Shown here: positions 39,784 through 52,648 of the stretch, piece after piece | Layout of the letters: every line of letters starts with the position of its first letter | Position numbering within the stretch: the first letter of the stretch is position 1 | Source of the DNA: Nitzschia sp. DOCU1 | Taxonomy: Eukaryota > Bacillariophyta > Bacillariophyceae > Bacillariales > Bacillariaceae | DNA: 64,000 nucleotides | Reading direction: 5' to 3' | NCBI GenBank assembly: GCA_951394045.1 | Contig: OX595992.1 | Coordinates: 1,302,001-1,366,000, forward strand | The notes under the pieces: generated by a model | Told to the model about the DNA's origin: nothing | The model's input: the letters and a program-made list of their open reading frames with translations, nothing else | Database searches by the model: none | Position numbers and translations under genes: made by a program

Positions 39784-41649
39784 ATGCGGGGCAAACAAAT
39801 AAACAATGTCGCCCTCACCAAGGCAGGTCATTGTCGTCGGCAGAGTCGTCGACGTGAAAGAGTGTCGGTCGCCGGAGTATTGATCATGGCTATGCAGCTA
39901 GGAAATACAATCGCTCTCCAGGTCAACCACTCACTATGGCGCCCGCGTCCAATGCACGCAGTCCCCTCCTCGCATCCATTTTCCAAGGCCAAATTCTTCA
40001 TGACGAAATCACCACCCGAGGATGACTCGGACGACCAACGAGACGATCATCATGTACTAAACAACGCCGACGCAGGCGACTCTTCGGCAATATCGGTGTC
40101 AAAAATTGTCAAGTTTGCGATTCCAGCGATGGGAATATGGATCTGCAGTCCTTTGCTTTCGGTTATTGACACGTCGGCAGTAGGACTACTAAGTGGGACT
40201 GTGCAGCAAGCTGCCTTGAACCCGGCAGTCGCTGTCACGGATTATTCTGGGAGGTGCATGGTGGGTCGACACAACGATGGGCTTTGGATATGAATGCGGC
40301 TGTCCAAGCTCACTCTATCACATTTTCAGTCATTTTTGTTTACAGCGACTACCAATTTGGTGGCGATTTCGTACAAAGCAGATGGACAGAAGAAGGGAGC
40401 CGAGAAACTGTCGTCATGCACAAACACCTTAGTGGGAGCGCTTCGAGTGTCTCTTCGCGTCGGCCTCTGTATGTGCGCATTTTTACTTCTACTGGGCAAT
40501 GCGATGCTTCGGGGTCTTGTTGGTACCAGCAGCAGCAGCGCACAGGAAGTATTGCTGGCATCTCGGAAATACGTGTGGATTCGAGCACTAGGAATGCCAG
40601 CAGCCGCAATGATCGGAACGGCGCAAGCGGCGTGCTTGGGAATGCAGGATACCACAAGTCCCTTAATTACAACCTTTCTGGCTGCCTTTGTCAACTTGGT
40701 TGCAGATATCGCCTTTGTTCGTCAGAGTCATCCTTGGATTGGAGGTGTCGCAGGAGCGGCCTGGGCCACGATTCTTTCTCAATATGTTGCCGTTGCATTT
40801 TATTTAAGATGGCTTCGCGGTGGCTCTTTGCCTAACATCAGTCTGTGGAAAAGGTTCCGAAGGGGGGCGGAAAATGAATCAGATCCCACACCGATTGATG
40901 CTGGGAGTTTGAGACAACGAAACGTCCGAGGCATTCTAAAGGGCAGAATGGGAGTTCGAGATATGTTTGTGCGTAGAAAAAGTGAGAAAAGTACTGCACA
41001 GGATTTCGCACCCTACTTGGTTCCTGTAACGACAACACAGGTTGGGCGGTGCTCCGTGTACGTTGCGATGGGTATTGTTGTCTCTGCAATGGACGTGGTA
41101 AACATGGCAGGAAACCAAATTTTGAATGCATTTTTCTACGCGCTGATCCCGGTTGCAGATTCACTGAGTCAAACTGCACAAGCACTGCTTCCACCCCTCT
41201 TTTTAGACTCCTCTCCAGAGGGCATCGCTCGCCTACGGTCTTCCATGAAGAGCTTTGTCAAAGCAGCACTTTTATGCGGTGCTGGTTTGGTAGGCGTTGT
41301 AGCATCAATACCATTTCTGACCAAGACTATGATGACAACAGATATCGCGGTACAGACCATAGTGAATTCTGTTGTTCCCATACACATTTGGATCTTTCTT
41401 TTCCATGGGATTTTTTGCGCCTCGGAGGGGATTCTTCTCGCTCAGAAAGACCTTGGGTTCCTTGGAAAGATGTATGGTGTCTACTTCGTTGTTGTTCCTA
41501 CACTGATTTTGCAGCTTCAACACTACGGGTCCCAGTTGCGACTGCAAACAGTGTGGTATGCGTTCATGGCGTATCAATTTTTTCGGATTTCAGCCTGGGT
41601 CACCCGTGTTTACTATCTCTTCAGAAAACGAGCAAAGGCGGTTACGTGA
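39784..41649 (+). CDS. MATE (DinF-like) efflux transporter
   Basis: Multi-pass antiporter that exports organic compounds using H+ or Na+ gradients. Exons 39784-40260 and 40330-41649 join in phase 0 over a 69-nt intron (donor GTGGGT), giving 598 aa. The junction rebuilds the family block DYSGRCMSFLFTATTNLVA. About 12 hydrophobic segments follow; motifs include IPAMGIWICSPLLSVIDTSAVG in the first helix and GMQDTTSPLITT with FVNLVADIAFV mid-protein. A basic loop (residues about 340-390) separates the two halves. The first 90 residues are extended, with Arg/Ser-rich stretches and a hydrophobic patch (VAGVLIMAMQLGNTIAL), so organelle targeting is possible; the closest plant relatives are plastid DinF/EDS5-like MATEs. 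Substrate unknown. Confidence 0.9.
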
Positions 41650-41865
41650 TGGAATGGTACAAAACAATCGATGCCCCTACCCCATAGACGGATTGGAGCC
41701 GTGGAGCTGCGGAGTCGTTCTAGGGATTTTGCATTACGTTCTATGAAAGGTGCTGGATTATCACTTTCAAATTTATCAACCAGGACTCTTGCAGTGGACA
41801 CGAAGCCATTTCATAACCTTGGGGAATGGATTTGTATTGTACGAATGCATACCTCTTTACGAAAG

Positions 41866-43132
41866 TTACGCCTCGTCGGCAGCGTCGCAAAGCTCCGTCA
41901 ACAAACGGCAGAAGTCGCCTCCGACTTCTTTCTTAAGCGTTTCTTGAAGCTTACCGCCAAACAATTCCTCGAATGCGGCCATCACCTCCTTAAGACAAAT
42001 TTGGTAACGAATGATAGTCGCACTCAAAAGCAATTCGTTAGTACCGGCGCCCTTCATCGCTTTCTTGATGAGTTTGGCAACTGTTTCGAAAGGTTTCACT
42101 TTCATACCGAGCAAAAATAGGGTCGCGTCTCTAGTTTTTCCAGCCAATTCCTTATCCATCACATGGAAGAGTGTAACATCATGTTTGTCTGCATACAATG
42201 CATTCACCTTCTTCAGATGCTCCGAGGGGCGAGCACACAACAACTTGAACAAACCGCTTTCGTCGGTTCCAAATTTTCCTTCGCCCATCTTGTAGAAAGT
42301 TTGAACGTCCTTTGCGACGAGGTCGTCGTTGTGGTAGCCTGGATCATAACCTTCCTCAATGCCCTGCAGGCAGTTGACAACGAGTTTCTCGAAAGCACCT
42401 CCAAGCTCTTTGTTAAGAGCCATACCAAGATCCTGGTCGTAGATCTGAAAAACATAAATCAAACAAAAAGGCCGTCAGCATACACAATCTCGCAGACAAC
42501 GTTCCCCGACGACCGTCTTCGGTACACCTACTTTATAGTACTTCTTCTTGAGAAGGTCAATTTCCGTGTTCGTGCGCCCACAGATGATAGGATACAAAAG
42601 AAGTTCATCGGTTCCAGCACCTTTACACGCTTGTTTGATCATGTCGCATTCGGCCTCATCGGAAGGAACCGCCAAAAATTGAAGGGCAGTTCCAAAATCG
42701 CGCTTTCCACATTCACTCTTCATCAGCTTTTTCAAATTCTTGTCGTGTACTTGCTCGTATTTCGCCGCGACTTGTGCTCGTTCTTGGGGAGAGCAGTAGG
42801 CGAACGCCTTGATCAAACGCCTAATACAAACAAGGGCCAAGATTTAAAACGTGAGCTCTTGACAAAGCCCCAAAGCTCCCAGATCGTGGATATCCCGGTA
42901 ACGGTCCGAGAGAACTTACAATTCATCCGTCCCAAATCCCTTACAAGCCTCGTAGATTTTCTGCGTTAGTTCAGACGAGTGTATAAGATGACGATGTGAG
43001 AAAGTGGCATGAGAATCACCAAAAAGATTCGCCTGCATCCATTACCTCAATCTTGCCGTTAATTTCGTCGCCAACGGCGTCGGGAGTCAGGTCTCCTTTG
43101 TAGATGATTTCAGGGTAGAGTGGAATCGTCAT
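41866..43132 (-). CDS. Annexin (copy 1)
   Basis: Ca2+-dependent phospholipid-binding protein. Four exons (43132-43046, 42960-42920, 42820-42532, 42444-41866; introns 85, 99 and 87 nt) give 331 aa, the standard size. It starts MTIPLYPEIIYKGDLTPD. Four annexin repeats are visible, each with a type-II loop: KGFGTDELRLIKAF, KGAGTDELLLYPIICGR, GKFGTDESGLFKLL and KGAGTNELLLSATIIRYQ. The 41-nt exon 2 carries the first loop and the TT|G split Leu codon, so splicing is needed for repeat 1. All four loops keep G-x-GT or GFGT and look able to bind Ca2+. It converges with MATE (216 bp) and lies in tandem with a second annexin upstream. Confidence 0.92.
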
Positions 43133-43621
43133 GGTACTGGTATTTTCGAAAAATAATGGATGCGATGTGAGAGACAGAGAGAGATTATGGCGGGGGGGTG
43201 TTCCGAGTATTCCTCACAACCCGTTTAGATCTTGACACATCAGAAAGACGTCGTCGTTTTCCCGGTTGCGATCTTGTTTCCGAATCTTGGATGGAGGAGG
43301 TGGGATTAACGTGCAAACAAGCTAAATAAATACTTAGCTGAGCGTGACCAGCGTTGGTATGATACCAGGTACTTACCAGATACGAAAGCAAGGTTAGCAG
43401 TTATCATACGGGACCCGGTGACAGGACGGACGTCGGCTGATTGCTCTGGCTTTTTCTGGGTAGTACTATTCGTGAACTTTGGCGCTTGCACTACATGTAT
43501 CGCTATAGTACTGGCAAACGTCCTTTTATTCAATATCTATGGAGCTACATCATAAACCAATTTTGGTGTTTTCACCTGTTCCAATCTTTCGGCTTGGGAT
43601 CAAACATTTTGACCAGGTGCC
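43133..43621. promoter_or_regulatory. Spacer between the tandem annexins
   Basis: 489 bp; the promoter of annexin copy 1 should be at the left end. A GGCGGGGGGGTG tract lies near 43189-43200. No gene seen; frames here are short. Confidence 0.35.
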
Positions 43622-44802
43622 CTACATGCCTCCTTCCGGCCAGACTGCATTCAACACAGCGAGCAACAGCGTCTTATACTTCCCCCCGCATTCTTCTCGA
43701 ACGCGATCATGCACGCTCTTGCCGAACAATTCAATGTGGGCCGCCATGACGTCTTTCATCACCATCTGATATCGAATAATGCAGGTTGTCAACAAGAGCT
43801 CATCAGTTCCAATGCCGGCACAGGCCTTCTTAATGAGCCCTGCAATGGTTTCAAATGGTTTCATTTTCATTCCGACCAAATAGACGCAGGCATCCCGAAC
43901 GTTTCCACTCAATTCCTTTTCCATGGCTTTGTAGAGTGTGTATCCATACTTGTCGGCGTAGGCTGCCGAAATGTTCTGAATGTGCTCGGGTGGCGAGGCG
44001 CACAAAATCTTGAAGATTGCCTTTTCATCCGTACCAAAGAATTTGCCTTGCCCTTTTTTGTAGATCGCCTCGGCATCATCCCTGGCCTTTTCGGCTGTAT
44101 GATACTGAGGATCAAATACCTCCTCGCCGGCTTGCATGCAATTGAACACGATTCTAGCAGTGGTCGAAGGAATGCTCGCGTCAGAAAAAACGTATGGAGT
44201 AGTCCAATGGCCCAAAATCCTGTTGTGAATCAATATTCTCACCTTTCCATGTCTCCGGTTAATTCTTTGGCCATCAATTTTCCAAGATCCTTCGTGTAGA
44301 GTTTGAAATAGTTTTTCTTAATTCGGTTCATTTCGTCGTTGGTTCGTCCGCACATGATCGAATACACAACAGCAACGTTGGATCCAATCCCATCGGTTGC
44401 CTTTTTCAGCATGTAACATTCCGCCTCGTCCAATGGCATAGCCAAGCAAGTCATGCCAAATTTAAAGTCGCCACTGAATTCTTTTTTCATGAGTTCATCC
44501 AGAGGTTTATCAAAGAGTTCCTTGTAGCGGCGGCTTAGCTTCCAACGCTCGTTGGCATCCTTGTTGGCAACCGCATCAATAACTTTCTGGACATTGGCAC
44601 CCCATCCCTTGGTCGCCTCATGGATGGTCTGTCAAGGAGGGCAAGACGTGACTGTTAAAGTCGTGGAACATTCGGCCTGCTGGAGTAATCACGTTCGACG
44701 AAATGGACCTACCTGGCAATCGTCATCAATGTCTGGTCCAAATCCCTCGTCGGGGGATAGGTCTTCGCGGCTAACTAGCTCTGGGTAGATGGGAATCGTC
44801 AT
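43622..44802 (-). CDS. Annexin (copy 2)
   Basis: Three exons (44802-44713, 44628-44243, 44153-43622; introns 84 and 89 nt) give 335 aa. The start MTIPIYPELVSREDLSPD matches copy 1 (MTIPLYPEIIYKGDLTPD), and the first intron is at the same place, so the two arose by tandem duplication. Repeats: TKGWGANVQKVIDA, TDGIGSNVAVVYSIMCGR, GKFFGTDEKAIFKILCA and CAGIGTDELLLTTCIIRYQM. Loops 1 and 2 have lost the T-D/E of GxGTDE (GWGAN, GIGSN), while loops 3 and 4 keep it, so Ca2+ binding is probably weaker in the first half than in copy 1. It has one intron fewer in repeat 1. It is divergent from SMC5. Confidence 0.92.
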
Positions 44803-45449
44803 GGTGGATTGAATCGAAAGTAGTTGTTGCTGTACTATTGCAAGCGCTTGAAAATTTATGACCCTTCTCAAACCATTTGACAATCAGCGAGTACCCGTCG
44901 AGCGAAGATCTTGCTTCCGTTGCGTGGCCCTCCGTCGTGGTGTAATCGCGATGGCGACCGCGAATCTTCTTGGATCTTGCTTGGAGAACTCCATCTTGGG
45001 AACTGTTCAGTCTTGAGTCGTGGTCAGTACCGGGAAGGACTAATGCGACCAATTTTGGACCCACCGCGTGCGTTGACCGCACGTCAGGGTCGATGGAGTC
45101 GGAAATGATTGGCTGGCGCGGGCGGCGGCCCGGCTGGTGGCTGGTGGTGGCAAAGTTTGGCGCGAATCGTAACCAGCACAAAACCTACGTAAAGTGCTCG
45201 GTGCACTGCCACCGGCGCGGGGCTCCTCTCTATCCCCTCCCTCTCTCTCCCTCCGCATCACTTCCTTGTGGCTCGACCTTGTTTGTTGATGTCGCACGGT
45301 CCGTTTGCCGGCATTGTCCAAGCTCCTTCTCTCCTCCCAAGCAAAGGATTTGAGTGAGGACTCGCCTATTGCCTTTCTAGTCTTGTCAAAGCGTTGTTGC
45401 TCCTCCTCTCTCCTGCTGCGAAACGAAGCAAAACGCCATTCATTTCAAA
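44803..45449. promoter_or_regulatory. Divergent promoter region, annexin 2 / SMC5
   Basis: 647 bp between outward starts. A pyrimidine-rich tract (CTCTCTATCCCCTCCCTCTC...) occupies about 45224-45256 upstream of SMC5. A 127-codon frame here (44970-45353) has biased composition and no family. Confidence 0.35.
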
Positions 45450-48400
45450 ATGACAAATGCCACCGCGGAAGAGCGCTTGCAGCTCGTGGGGACATATAAG
45501 CATGGATCCATTCGCAGAGTCAAGCTCCGGAATTTCTTGACGTACTTTGATGTCGAGATCACGCCTGGACCACGGTAAGTCGGCCTTGCGACAATGGCGC
45601 TGTTTGGAAATGAAAAAAATGCTAATGCTTGTACGACCGTCTCCACAAAATCTCTCAGGCTCAACATGGTCGTTGGACCGAACGGTACAGGAAAGGTACG
45701 TTTTGTACTACGCTTGCTAGCTAGCAAGCAAGCCTTGTGGGAGTCTCACAAAAAATGCAATCCTCTAACATGTTGTTGTTATTGTCTATGATTTTTCCTC
45801 ATAGTCCACTATTCTTTGCGCCATTTGCCTGGGACTCGGTGGAGAGCCTCGCTTGCTGGGCCGTGCCTCGGAAGTCGAGACATTTATCGCCAACGGGGAA
45901 GATGAAGGAGAAATTGAAATTGAGTTGGAGAACACTCGTGGTGGCACAAACCCTGTCATTCGTCGTTTGATCCGTCGGGATCAAAGTCCAAAGTCGATAT
46001 TTCACTGGGACGGCAAGCAAATTACGGGCAAGGCAGTCAAGGAGACCTGCTTGACGAAGTATGATATTAGCGTCGATAATCTCTGCACGTTTCTGCCGCA
46101 AGATCGTGTGGGAAGCTTTAGTGGCTTTGACTCGAAGCAGCTTTTGATTGAGACGGAGAAGGCCCTTAGCGCGTCTCAAGATCTGTACCATACCCATCAA
46201 GAACTCATCAAGGATCAGGAAGATCTGAGAGGGGGAGACAATCAGAGAGAAACTCTCGAGGATAAGCTGAATCAGCTTCAGCAAGAAAACAAGCGTCTAG
46301 AGAGAGCCAAGGACCTCATGGAGGAACGTGACAAGGCAGTCGCGCAAATGGATCTTCTTCGGAAAAAGATGCTCTGGATGGAATTCGATGAGAAGTGTGA
46401 GGTAGCCAAGAGCAGAAAGGAAGCTAGAGAGGAGCTCAAGGCGAAACTCACGGAAGTTATGGAGACGGTAGCGCCGTTGGAAGAGGAGTACAAGAATGCT
46501 GCGGCCCGGGCAGCAAAGCTCAAGGAAGAGTGGCAGGAATGTGAGGCCGAAATCAAGGCCTGCAACTCGGAAATGGACAAGCAGATCAAGAAACACGAGA
46601 ACCACGACGACGCCATTGAAGGGAACATCCAGGAAATTCAATCGATTGATGTCACACGTCATGCGAAGGAAAAGAAACTTCGTGACCTCCAAGCCAAATT
46701 GAGTCAACTCCGAGAGACATTCAAGGATGCCCCTTCGGCAGACTCTCTAATGGAGGAGATGAAGCAGTGTCAAGAGGAGGTCCAATCGACCAAGCCCGCG
46801 TACGACAACGCTAAACGCGAGCATCAGCGCTTGGCGGAAGAACACAGAGAGGTTGAGGACGAGTTCAAGCAAGTCGCTGCGAAGATGGAAAAGCTCAAGA
46901 ATGAAAAGGCTCGTCGCAATGAGCGAATCTTTCGGCAGCAACCAGACCTAGCCAAAATATCGGAGTGGTTGAGTAAGAATCGTTCAATGTTTCGAAAGCC
47001 GGTGGTCGGTCCAGTCATGTGCGAAATCACAACAAAGAGCGAAACCACTGCTTCGTACTTGGAGCAACATGTCCCAAACGCCGTCCTTAAATCCTATATC
47101 GTTCAATGCAAGGAAGACTACGATTTGCTATACCGGTCCATTCGTGAGGAACAGGGTATTCCCATCAATGTAACGGTTGTCAAAGAGATTAAGCCCGTCA
47201 ATAGATTCTATTCTGATGAAATGATGGAGGTGCTGAAAGGCCAGCACGGAGTCCTTGGGTATCTCGACGAATGCATCGAGGCACCAGCCAATGTTCTTGA
47301 GGCACTCAGGAGTGCAGCTTTGATCGACAAGGTTCTGGTAGGAGCCGACAAGACGCAGGACAGTTTGGATAACAGAGGGCTATTCGACTTTCTTGCTCAA
47401 CCTGAAGACGGAAGCGACAAGCTCAGGGGCAGCGTGATCTTTACATCCCAGGGGAGCAAGTCCTTCAAGTACACTACAATCATATCCAAGTATGGCGAAA
47501 AGAAACCTTCTACGCGGATCGATACCATTCGACCGGCCAAGTTCCTGGCACCCGGCGTTTCTGAAGATGCCAAAAACAAGGTCGCTGCTGAGCTCGCGGA
47601 ACACGAGAAGCGTCTGAGCGAGGTTCGTCCAGCTGTAGAGCAGGCAGAGAGGGCGGTCACTGAAGCAAGCCTCAAAGCGCAGGAGGCCAGGGCCAGACTA
47701 AATGCCGCGAGGGAAAACATGAGCAACGTTCGTCGAATGGAAAACAAAGTCCGCAACGCCGAAGCAAAGGCGCTTGAAGCCGAGAAAGAGCTTGAAGGCA
47801 ATGACGAAGACGAGAAGCGAAAGCTCGTATCAGAATTGGGCAAACGCCTTCGTCACTCTCTAGCGGCAGTAGAAGCTCACGCGGTAGGCTACGAGAAGAT
47901 GATGCAAGCAACCATCAAGGCCGCAGGTGCCCGCCTGAATTACGAACCCGCGAAAGTGGAAGAGCAGAGGTTGACGTAAGTATTGATACTGCCTGTGATA
48001 GTCCCCGTTTCGCGTATTTCTCCATTCTCACTTTTGTGGTTTCCAAAAGATATTTGTTGCAAGAAGCAAGAGAAGAGTGCAAGGCGATTGAGGTCGAATA
48101 CCACCGTGCAGTCACGGATTACAAGGCGGCGGTGCAGGAATGTAAAAAGGCCCAGGCCGTGGCGAAAAGGGAGGCCCCGATTCAAGACGAAAATGGCGAC
48201 CCGACCCCTCTTCGGGCAAAGTTGGAGGAGCTTGGTGTTGAGACTTATGCTGAGGCTGCTGAAGCCCTCGATGAAGCCGAAAGGAAAGTCCAAGGTATAC
48301 ATGCTGACAACAACGCCATTGCGTCTTATGAGCGAAACAAGGAGGAATTGGAGGAAGTTCAAGCTCAATTGGATGATCTCGTCAGCTTTGAAGAGAAGCG

Positions 48401-49179
48401 GCGTGAAGAATTGGATGCAAAAGTCAAGCCATGGGAGCAACGACTTGTCGCGGCTGTTTCCAAAGTGGATGTTTTGTTTGGAAAGTACATGGCCGAAATG
48501 GGTAATACAGGTAAGCCACTGCCAGAGTTTTGTTTCCCCAATGTGGCATCGGAATCTACTAACTCGATTGTTTGGTTCAGGCGAGGTGGCTCTTGTCAGG
48601 GGAGAAACAACAGAAGAGATGCCCTATGGAAGCTTCAAAGACTGGGGCATTGAGATTCGCGTCAGCTTCCGCGACAACCTTAAGATGCAAGTTCTCTCCG
48701 CTCGGGTTCAGTCTGGTGGCGAGCGATCAGTGTCCACGATTATGTACTTGATGGCACTTCAAGGGTTGATGGTCTCGCCTTTTCGTTGCGTCGACGAGAT
48801 CAATCAGGGGTTGGATGAGCGGAATGAGCGTCTTGTATTCAGACGTATCGTCACCAACTCTACCCTGCCCCCAGGACGCAGTGGCCTCACCGATCACTCC
48901 GGACAATATTTCCTTATCACTCCAAAACTCTTGCCAAACTTATATGATATGGAGGTCGAAGCAATGACCGTTCTCTTCATTTTCAACGGCCCATACAATG
49001 TGAAAAATCCCAAGGATTTTGATATCGCCAACTTGCTCTCTCTTCGGAAGCGAGCCATTGAATCCACCGAGGCTGCCGAAGACGATGAAAACACTCCAAA
49101 TAGTGAGAGAGCACCCGCCAAGAAGCAAGCTCGGCGATCACTTTCTTCGCGAGCTAGTGTAGAAACAACCGGAGAGTAA
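45450..49179 (+). CDS. SMC5: SMC5, structural maintenance of chromosomes protein 5
   Basis: ATPase core of the SMC5/6 DNA-repair complex. Five exons: 45450-45574, 45659-45695, 45805-47975, 48050-48510 and 48581-49179 (introns 84, 109, 74 and 70 nt), giving 1130 aa. The N-terminal head shows GSIRRVKLRNFLTYFDVEI. The 37-nt exon 2 carries most of the Walker A motif GPNGTGK, completed by ST from exon 3. SMC5-specific text follows (KYDISVDNLCTFLPQDRVGSF). Long coiled coils flank a hinge near residues 420-600. The C-terminal head has the signature VQSGGERSVSTIMYLMALQ, Walker B FRCVDEINQGLDERNER and the SMC5 end QYFLITPKLLPNL. A Lys/Arg-rich tail follows. All catalytic motifs are intact. Confidence 0.96.
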
Positions 49180-50132
49180 GCTTGTCAGCTTCGTCTGAGG
49201 TCGTTCCAGGAAAGACTCATCGTCATTCTTCTATTCCTTTCGTTGACGTTCGAACGCAGTCTTTCTGCCAGTCGCCATCGTGCAGTATTGTGTTGAGGAG
49301 AATCTAACCATAGATTTATTACACTTTGCACAACAGCCATGTTGGGTTTATCGCACGAATAGGTTCCAAGGAACTGCGGCTACTATACTAGTCAGAGGGG
49401 AGCTAGAGTGGAATAGCGAGATAGGACAGGTGCTAACCTTACTTCTATCCGAAGGGGGTACTACCGATAGTTATTTCTGCAAATTCTCAACTACCAATAA
49501 TAGAAGTCGAAGGAATCCTTGCACCAAAGTACTCGTAGGAGGACGGACGGATGCGGTCGGCGGTGCATTTATTGTAAGGCAAAGTATATATATACTATAC
49601 GTACATACAATCGTGAAAGCATTGGTCGGAATTAGGTGAACATACGCGGAACCTTTGCTTGCTGCCGGGTTGACGATGGGAAGAAGCACGAATGTGCTGA
49701 CGCCCGAAGGCTGGCGAAAACAGATGGGTTTGGACGACTGCGTGGCGACACAGAACACCGTGCAGAAATATAGTTCATTCCTACGTACAATGGTAGATGA
49801 CTTCGCCTTCTCCCACATGACAACGGCGCCACGTTAACAAAGAACTTGCACAAAGGCGTAAATTGGCGTATTTCAAGCGAATCGGAATTCCTCCCGTCAC
49901 GATTGGGCACTCCGCCAAACTCCGTAATAAAGATGATAACGGCGTGCTTTCCTATTCGTCGACAGTGCGCCGAAACGGTCGAGACCGAACTTCCAACTGT
50001 TGCTCAAACAAGGTGCAATGCGGCACAAAAATTCAATTGCGTGATATTGCCATACAAACAGTCTTACTACTGAAAATCTACAATCGCATCGTATCTCTGC
50101 GCGAGAGGAAAAAAGGAAACTTGAACAGAACA
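49180..50132. other. 950-bp spacer between SMC5 and the amine oxidase gene
   Basis: Holds the SMC5 3' end and the next promoter. AT-rich TATATATACTATACGTACATAC near 49586-49610. The frame of the amine oxidase is open upstream to 49863 but starts only with TTG there, so a longer N-terminus with an upstream exon cannot be excluded. No other gene seen. Confidence 0.4.
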
Positions 50133-52075
50133 ATGATGACGAACTCTCACGTGCAAGCTGGAGCCGCCTTCAACCACGGGCTCCCTTCAATTCGATCGAT
50201 TGCTGTCCCGAAATTGCCTTTTCATCGTGGCAGTGGTCCCGACGAGTCATTGTCGGTGCCAACACTGTCAAATTTTCAAAACAAAATCCCTGCCGCCAAG
50301 TCGACGAGACCCCGATTTTTCAAGATGAACGAAGACAAACACAAGAAAGTCGACGTTGTCATCATCGGAGCCGGGGCGGCTGGCCTTCAGACCGCGTCTA
50401 ATCTTTTGGCGTCATCAAATTTCAATGGTGTCACGACAGAACGACCGTCCTTTCTCATTCTTGAGGGCCGAAATCGCGTCGGTGGTAGGATATGCACTGC
50501 AGTCGAATCCAAGACAAAGCTTGGCGGCAACGAAAAGGTGTCATTTCCAAGAGATCTCGGTGCTGCCTGGGTTCACGGCACGGGTTTGGGAGATGAGGAC
50601 GTCGAGGACCAGAACCCTATGATTAAGCTCCTGGAAAAGACGACTCCCGAAGGTCAATCGGTGCTAGAATATCATCTCAACCCCATCTTCCAGGGAAACT
50701 GCTGGACTAGGCCGGATACCGTGCTGCACAAAGCTGGCAGAATTGCTCTTTTTCGGAAGGGGGAGCGAATACGAAATGATTCGCCTTTGGTCAAGGTGTC
50801 AATAGAACGACATTATCAGATTGAAAAGGAAATCGCGAAACGTGGCAGTCAACTCTACGAGATCGGCCAAGAACTGCTGACTGCCATGACTCCTGTGGCT
50901 CAGGTGCGGTCCAGGGTGTCTAAGCTATTAGAGGCGGAAGAGAAGGAGGATTCATCGCTAGTTGGAGATTTAGTTCCCTTTTATGCCTTCCTGAGTAAGT
51001 ACCGAGTTCCGCCTGCCGTGTCGGGTCATTGTTTCAAGCATCTCATTTCTTCCTTCGTGAAAACCTCCTTCTGGCTGCTCTAGGTGAGAACTGGAATGGC
51101 ATCTCGGAAGACGACCTTCAGTTGAGCTGGTTCGAGCTACCGGACGAGCCGATGAACACAGATGAATTGTATATAGACGAAGGGGACTATCCGGGTGTCC
51201 ATGCTAAGCTACACCATGGAATGGAGAAGGTCATTGAGCCGCTGTATGACCAAGTTGCCGATCGCATCATTCTGGATCAGAAAGTGGTGAAGATCGCGCG
51301 TTTGGGGACAGAGGAGGTCCGGATACAAACGGAGTCGGGAATGACCGTGGACGCCAAGTGCTGCATCAGCACGATTCCTGTCGGTTGTTTGCAGAGGGAT
51401 GTGGGAACAATGTTCGACCCTCCCTTGAGTACTGAAACTGTTGAGGCAATTCATTCGCTTGCCACTGGACACTACAAGAAGGTCTTTCTCACCTTTGACG
51501 ACATTTTCTGGCCAATTGAAGAGCCAGTACTTGGGCTAGTTAGGACTGCTGACCAGGCCGACGAACTCGGCCAGTACCTTTTGGTGTACAATTTCTTGGC
51601 CAAGGATTCGATTCCTTGCCTCGAGGCTATCCTGGTGGGCAACAGCGGAAAGTGGTCCGTGTCGAAAAGCGACGCCGAAATCCGGGATGCAGTTCTCACC
51701 TTCATTGAAGATGCCATGGCTGTGGAAGATCTTGCTAGCAAGTGCGTATCCTGCCACATTACTAGGTGGGAAGAAGATCCATTCACACTTGGAGCATATA
51801 GCTCATTCAAGTTGGGAACGCTTGATCGACACATGGACGCATTGACCGAACCAAAATGGGATGGCGACTTGATCATTGCCGGTGAGTTCACCGAGTCGGA
51901 CGACATGGGCAGTGTTCATGCTGCCTTGTATAGTGGCGATAGAGCCGCAGCGCAGGCCCTGGAAACGCTTTCCAGAAAGAGAGCGCAGTCCATGAATGGC
52001 AACGAGAAGAGGTCGGATATGGTCGCCGGCGTCTCTGGAAGTGCCGAGGATGACAGGGAACAGCTGGTCGCTTGA
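50133..52075 (+). CDS. Polyamine oxidase / LSD1-like flavin amine oxidase
   Basis: FAD-dependent amine oxidase, likely acting on polyamines. Exons 50133-50994 and 51084-52075 join as A|GT over an 89-nt intron, giving 617 aa. The FAD-binding Rossmann motif VVIIGAGAAGLQTASNLL lies near residue 75, followed by LILEGRNRVGGRI and DLGAAWVHGTG, which bind the cofactor. The second half has CCISTIPVGCLQRD, the YKKVFLTFDDIFWP block and the C-terminal FAD motif IIAGEFTESDDMGSVHAAL. There is no SWIRM domain, which argues against a true LSD1. The 66-residue N-terminus is Pro/Ser/Arg-rich and might be a targeting sequence. The ATG at 50133 is the first in frame; a start one codon on is also possible. Confidence 0.88.
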
Positions 52076-52648
52076 GTGGTCAATGCCATGGATCTGTGTC
52101 GCAATGCCACCATAGCTGCCAATGTCAGTGCCTAAATTTAGTCCTCGTGTCCGTCCTTTTCCCAAACTTGAATCAAGGTTGTATTGCTTGCCAGCGGTCT
52201 ATATTCACTTATTCTCGCAATCGCAAATACAAAATACTAGAGCAGTCAGTTGAAAGTTGTCTCGCATTGGAGCGGGATATGGCCTTTCTTTATTGGCTAT
52301 TACTCGAACTACTTCTATTCAGCAGCAGGTCATTGTCACCTGTTTCTTTCTTTGGCGCCGCCAATGTGAAAGGCATTTCGGAGCTACCTAGTTTCCATCG
52401 AACTCCATACCCTCGTTGTCCCGGTATTTCATAGTACGAATGTACCCAGGTATTCGGGTATGTCATGCTAGTACTTTAGCGCGCTCGTGGTTTTGACCCG
52501 TTCCACGATTCGCGCGCCCGCCGTCTTCAAGAGCCAACACTCGCCCATCCCATTCTTTCCGTTTTGGGTCCTGCATCACCGCCACGAAGAACGAAAGGGA
52601 GGCAAACGACACTGATGAATGTGCCACAAATCCTTCATCCGAGTAGCC
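52076..52648. promoter_or_regulatory. Upstream region of RING-Deltex gene A
   Basis: 573 bp. From about 52480 onward it is clearly related to the region upstream of gene B (53465-53661): CCCATTCTTTC, GGTCCT-CATCACC, AACGACACTG and CAAATCC-TCATCC-AGTAGCC align in order. The promoters were duplicated with the genes. Confidence 0.6.

Noticed and set aside
50133..52075. LSD1 histone demethylase
   Set aside because: FAD amine oxidase domain is present but no SWIRM domain or tower-like insertion is visible; polyamine oxidase-like is safer.
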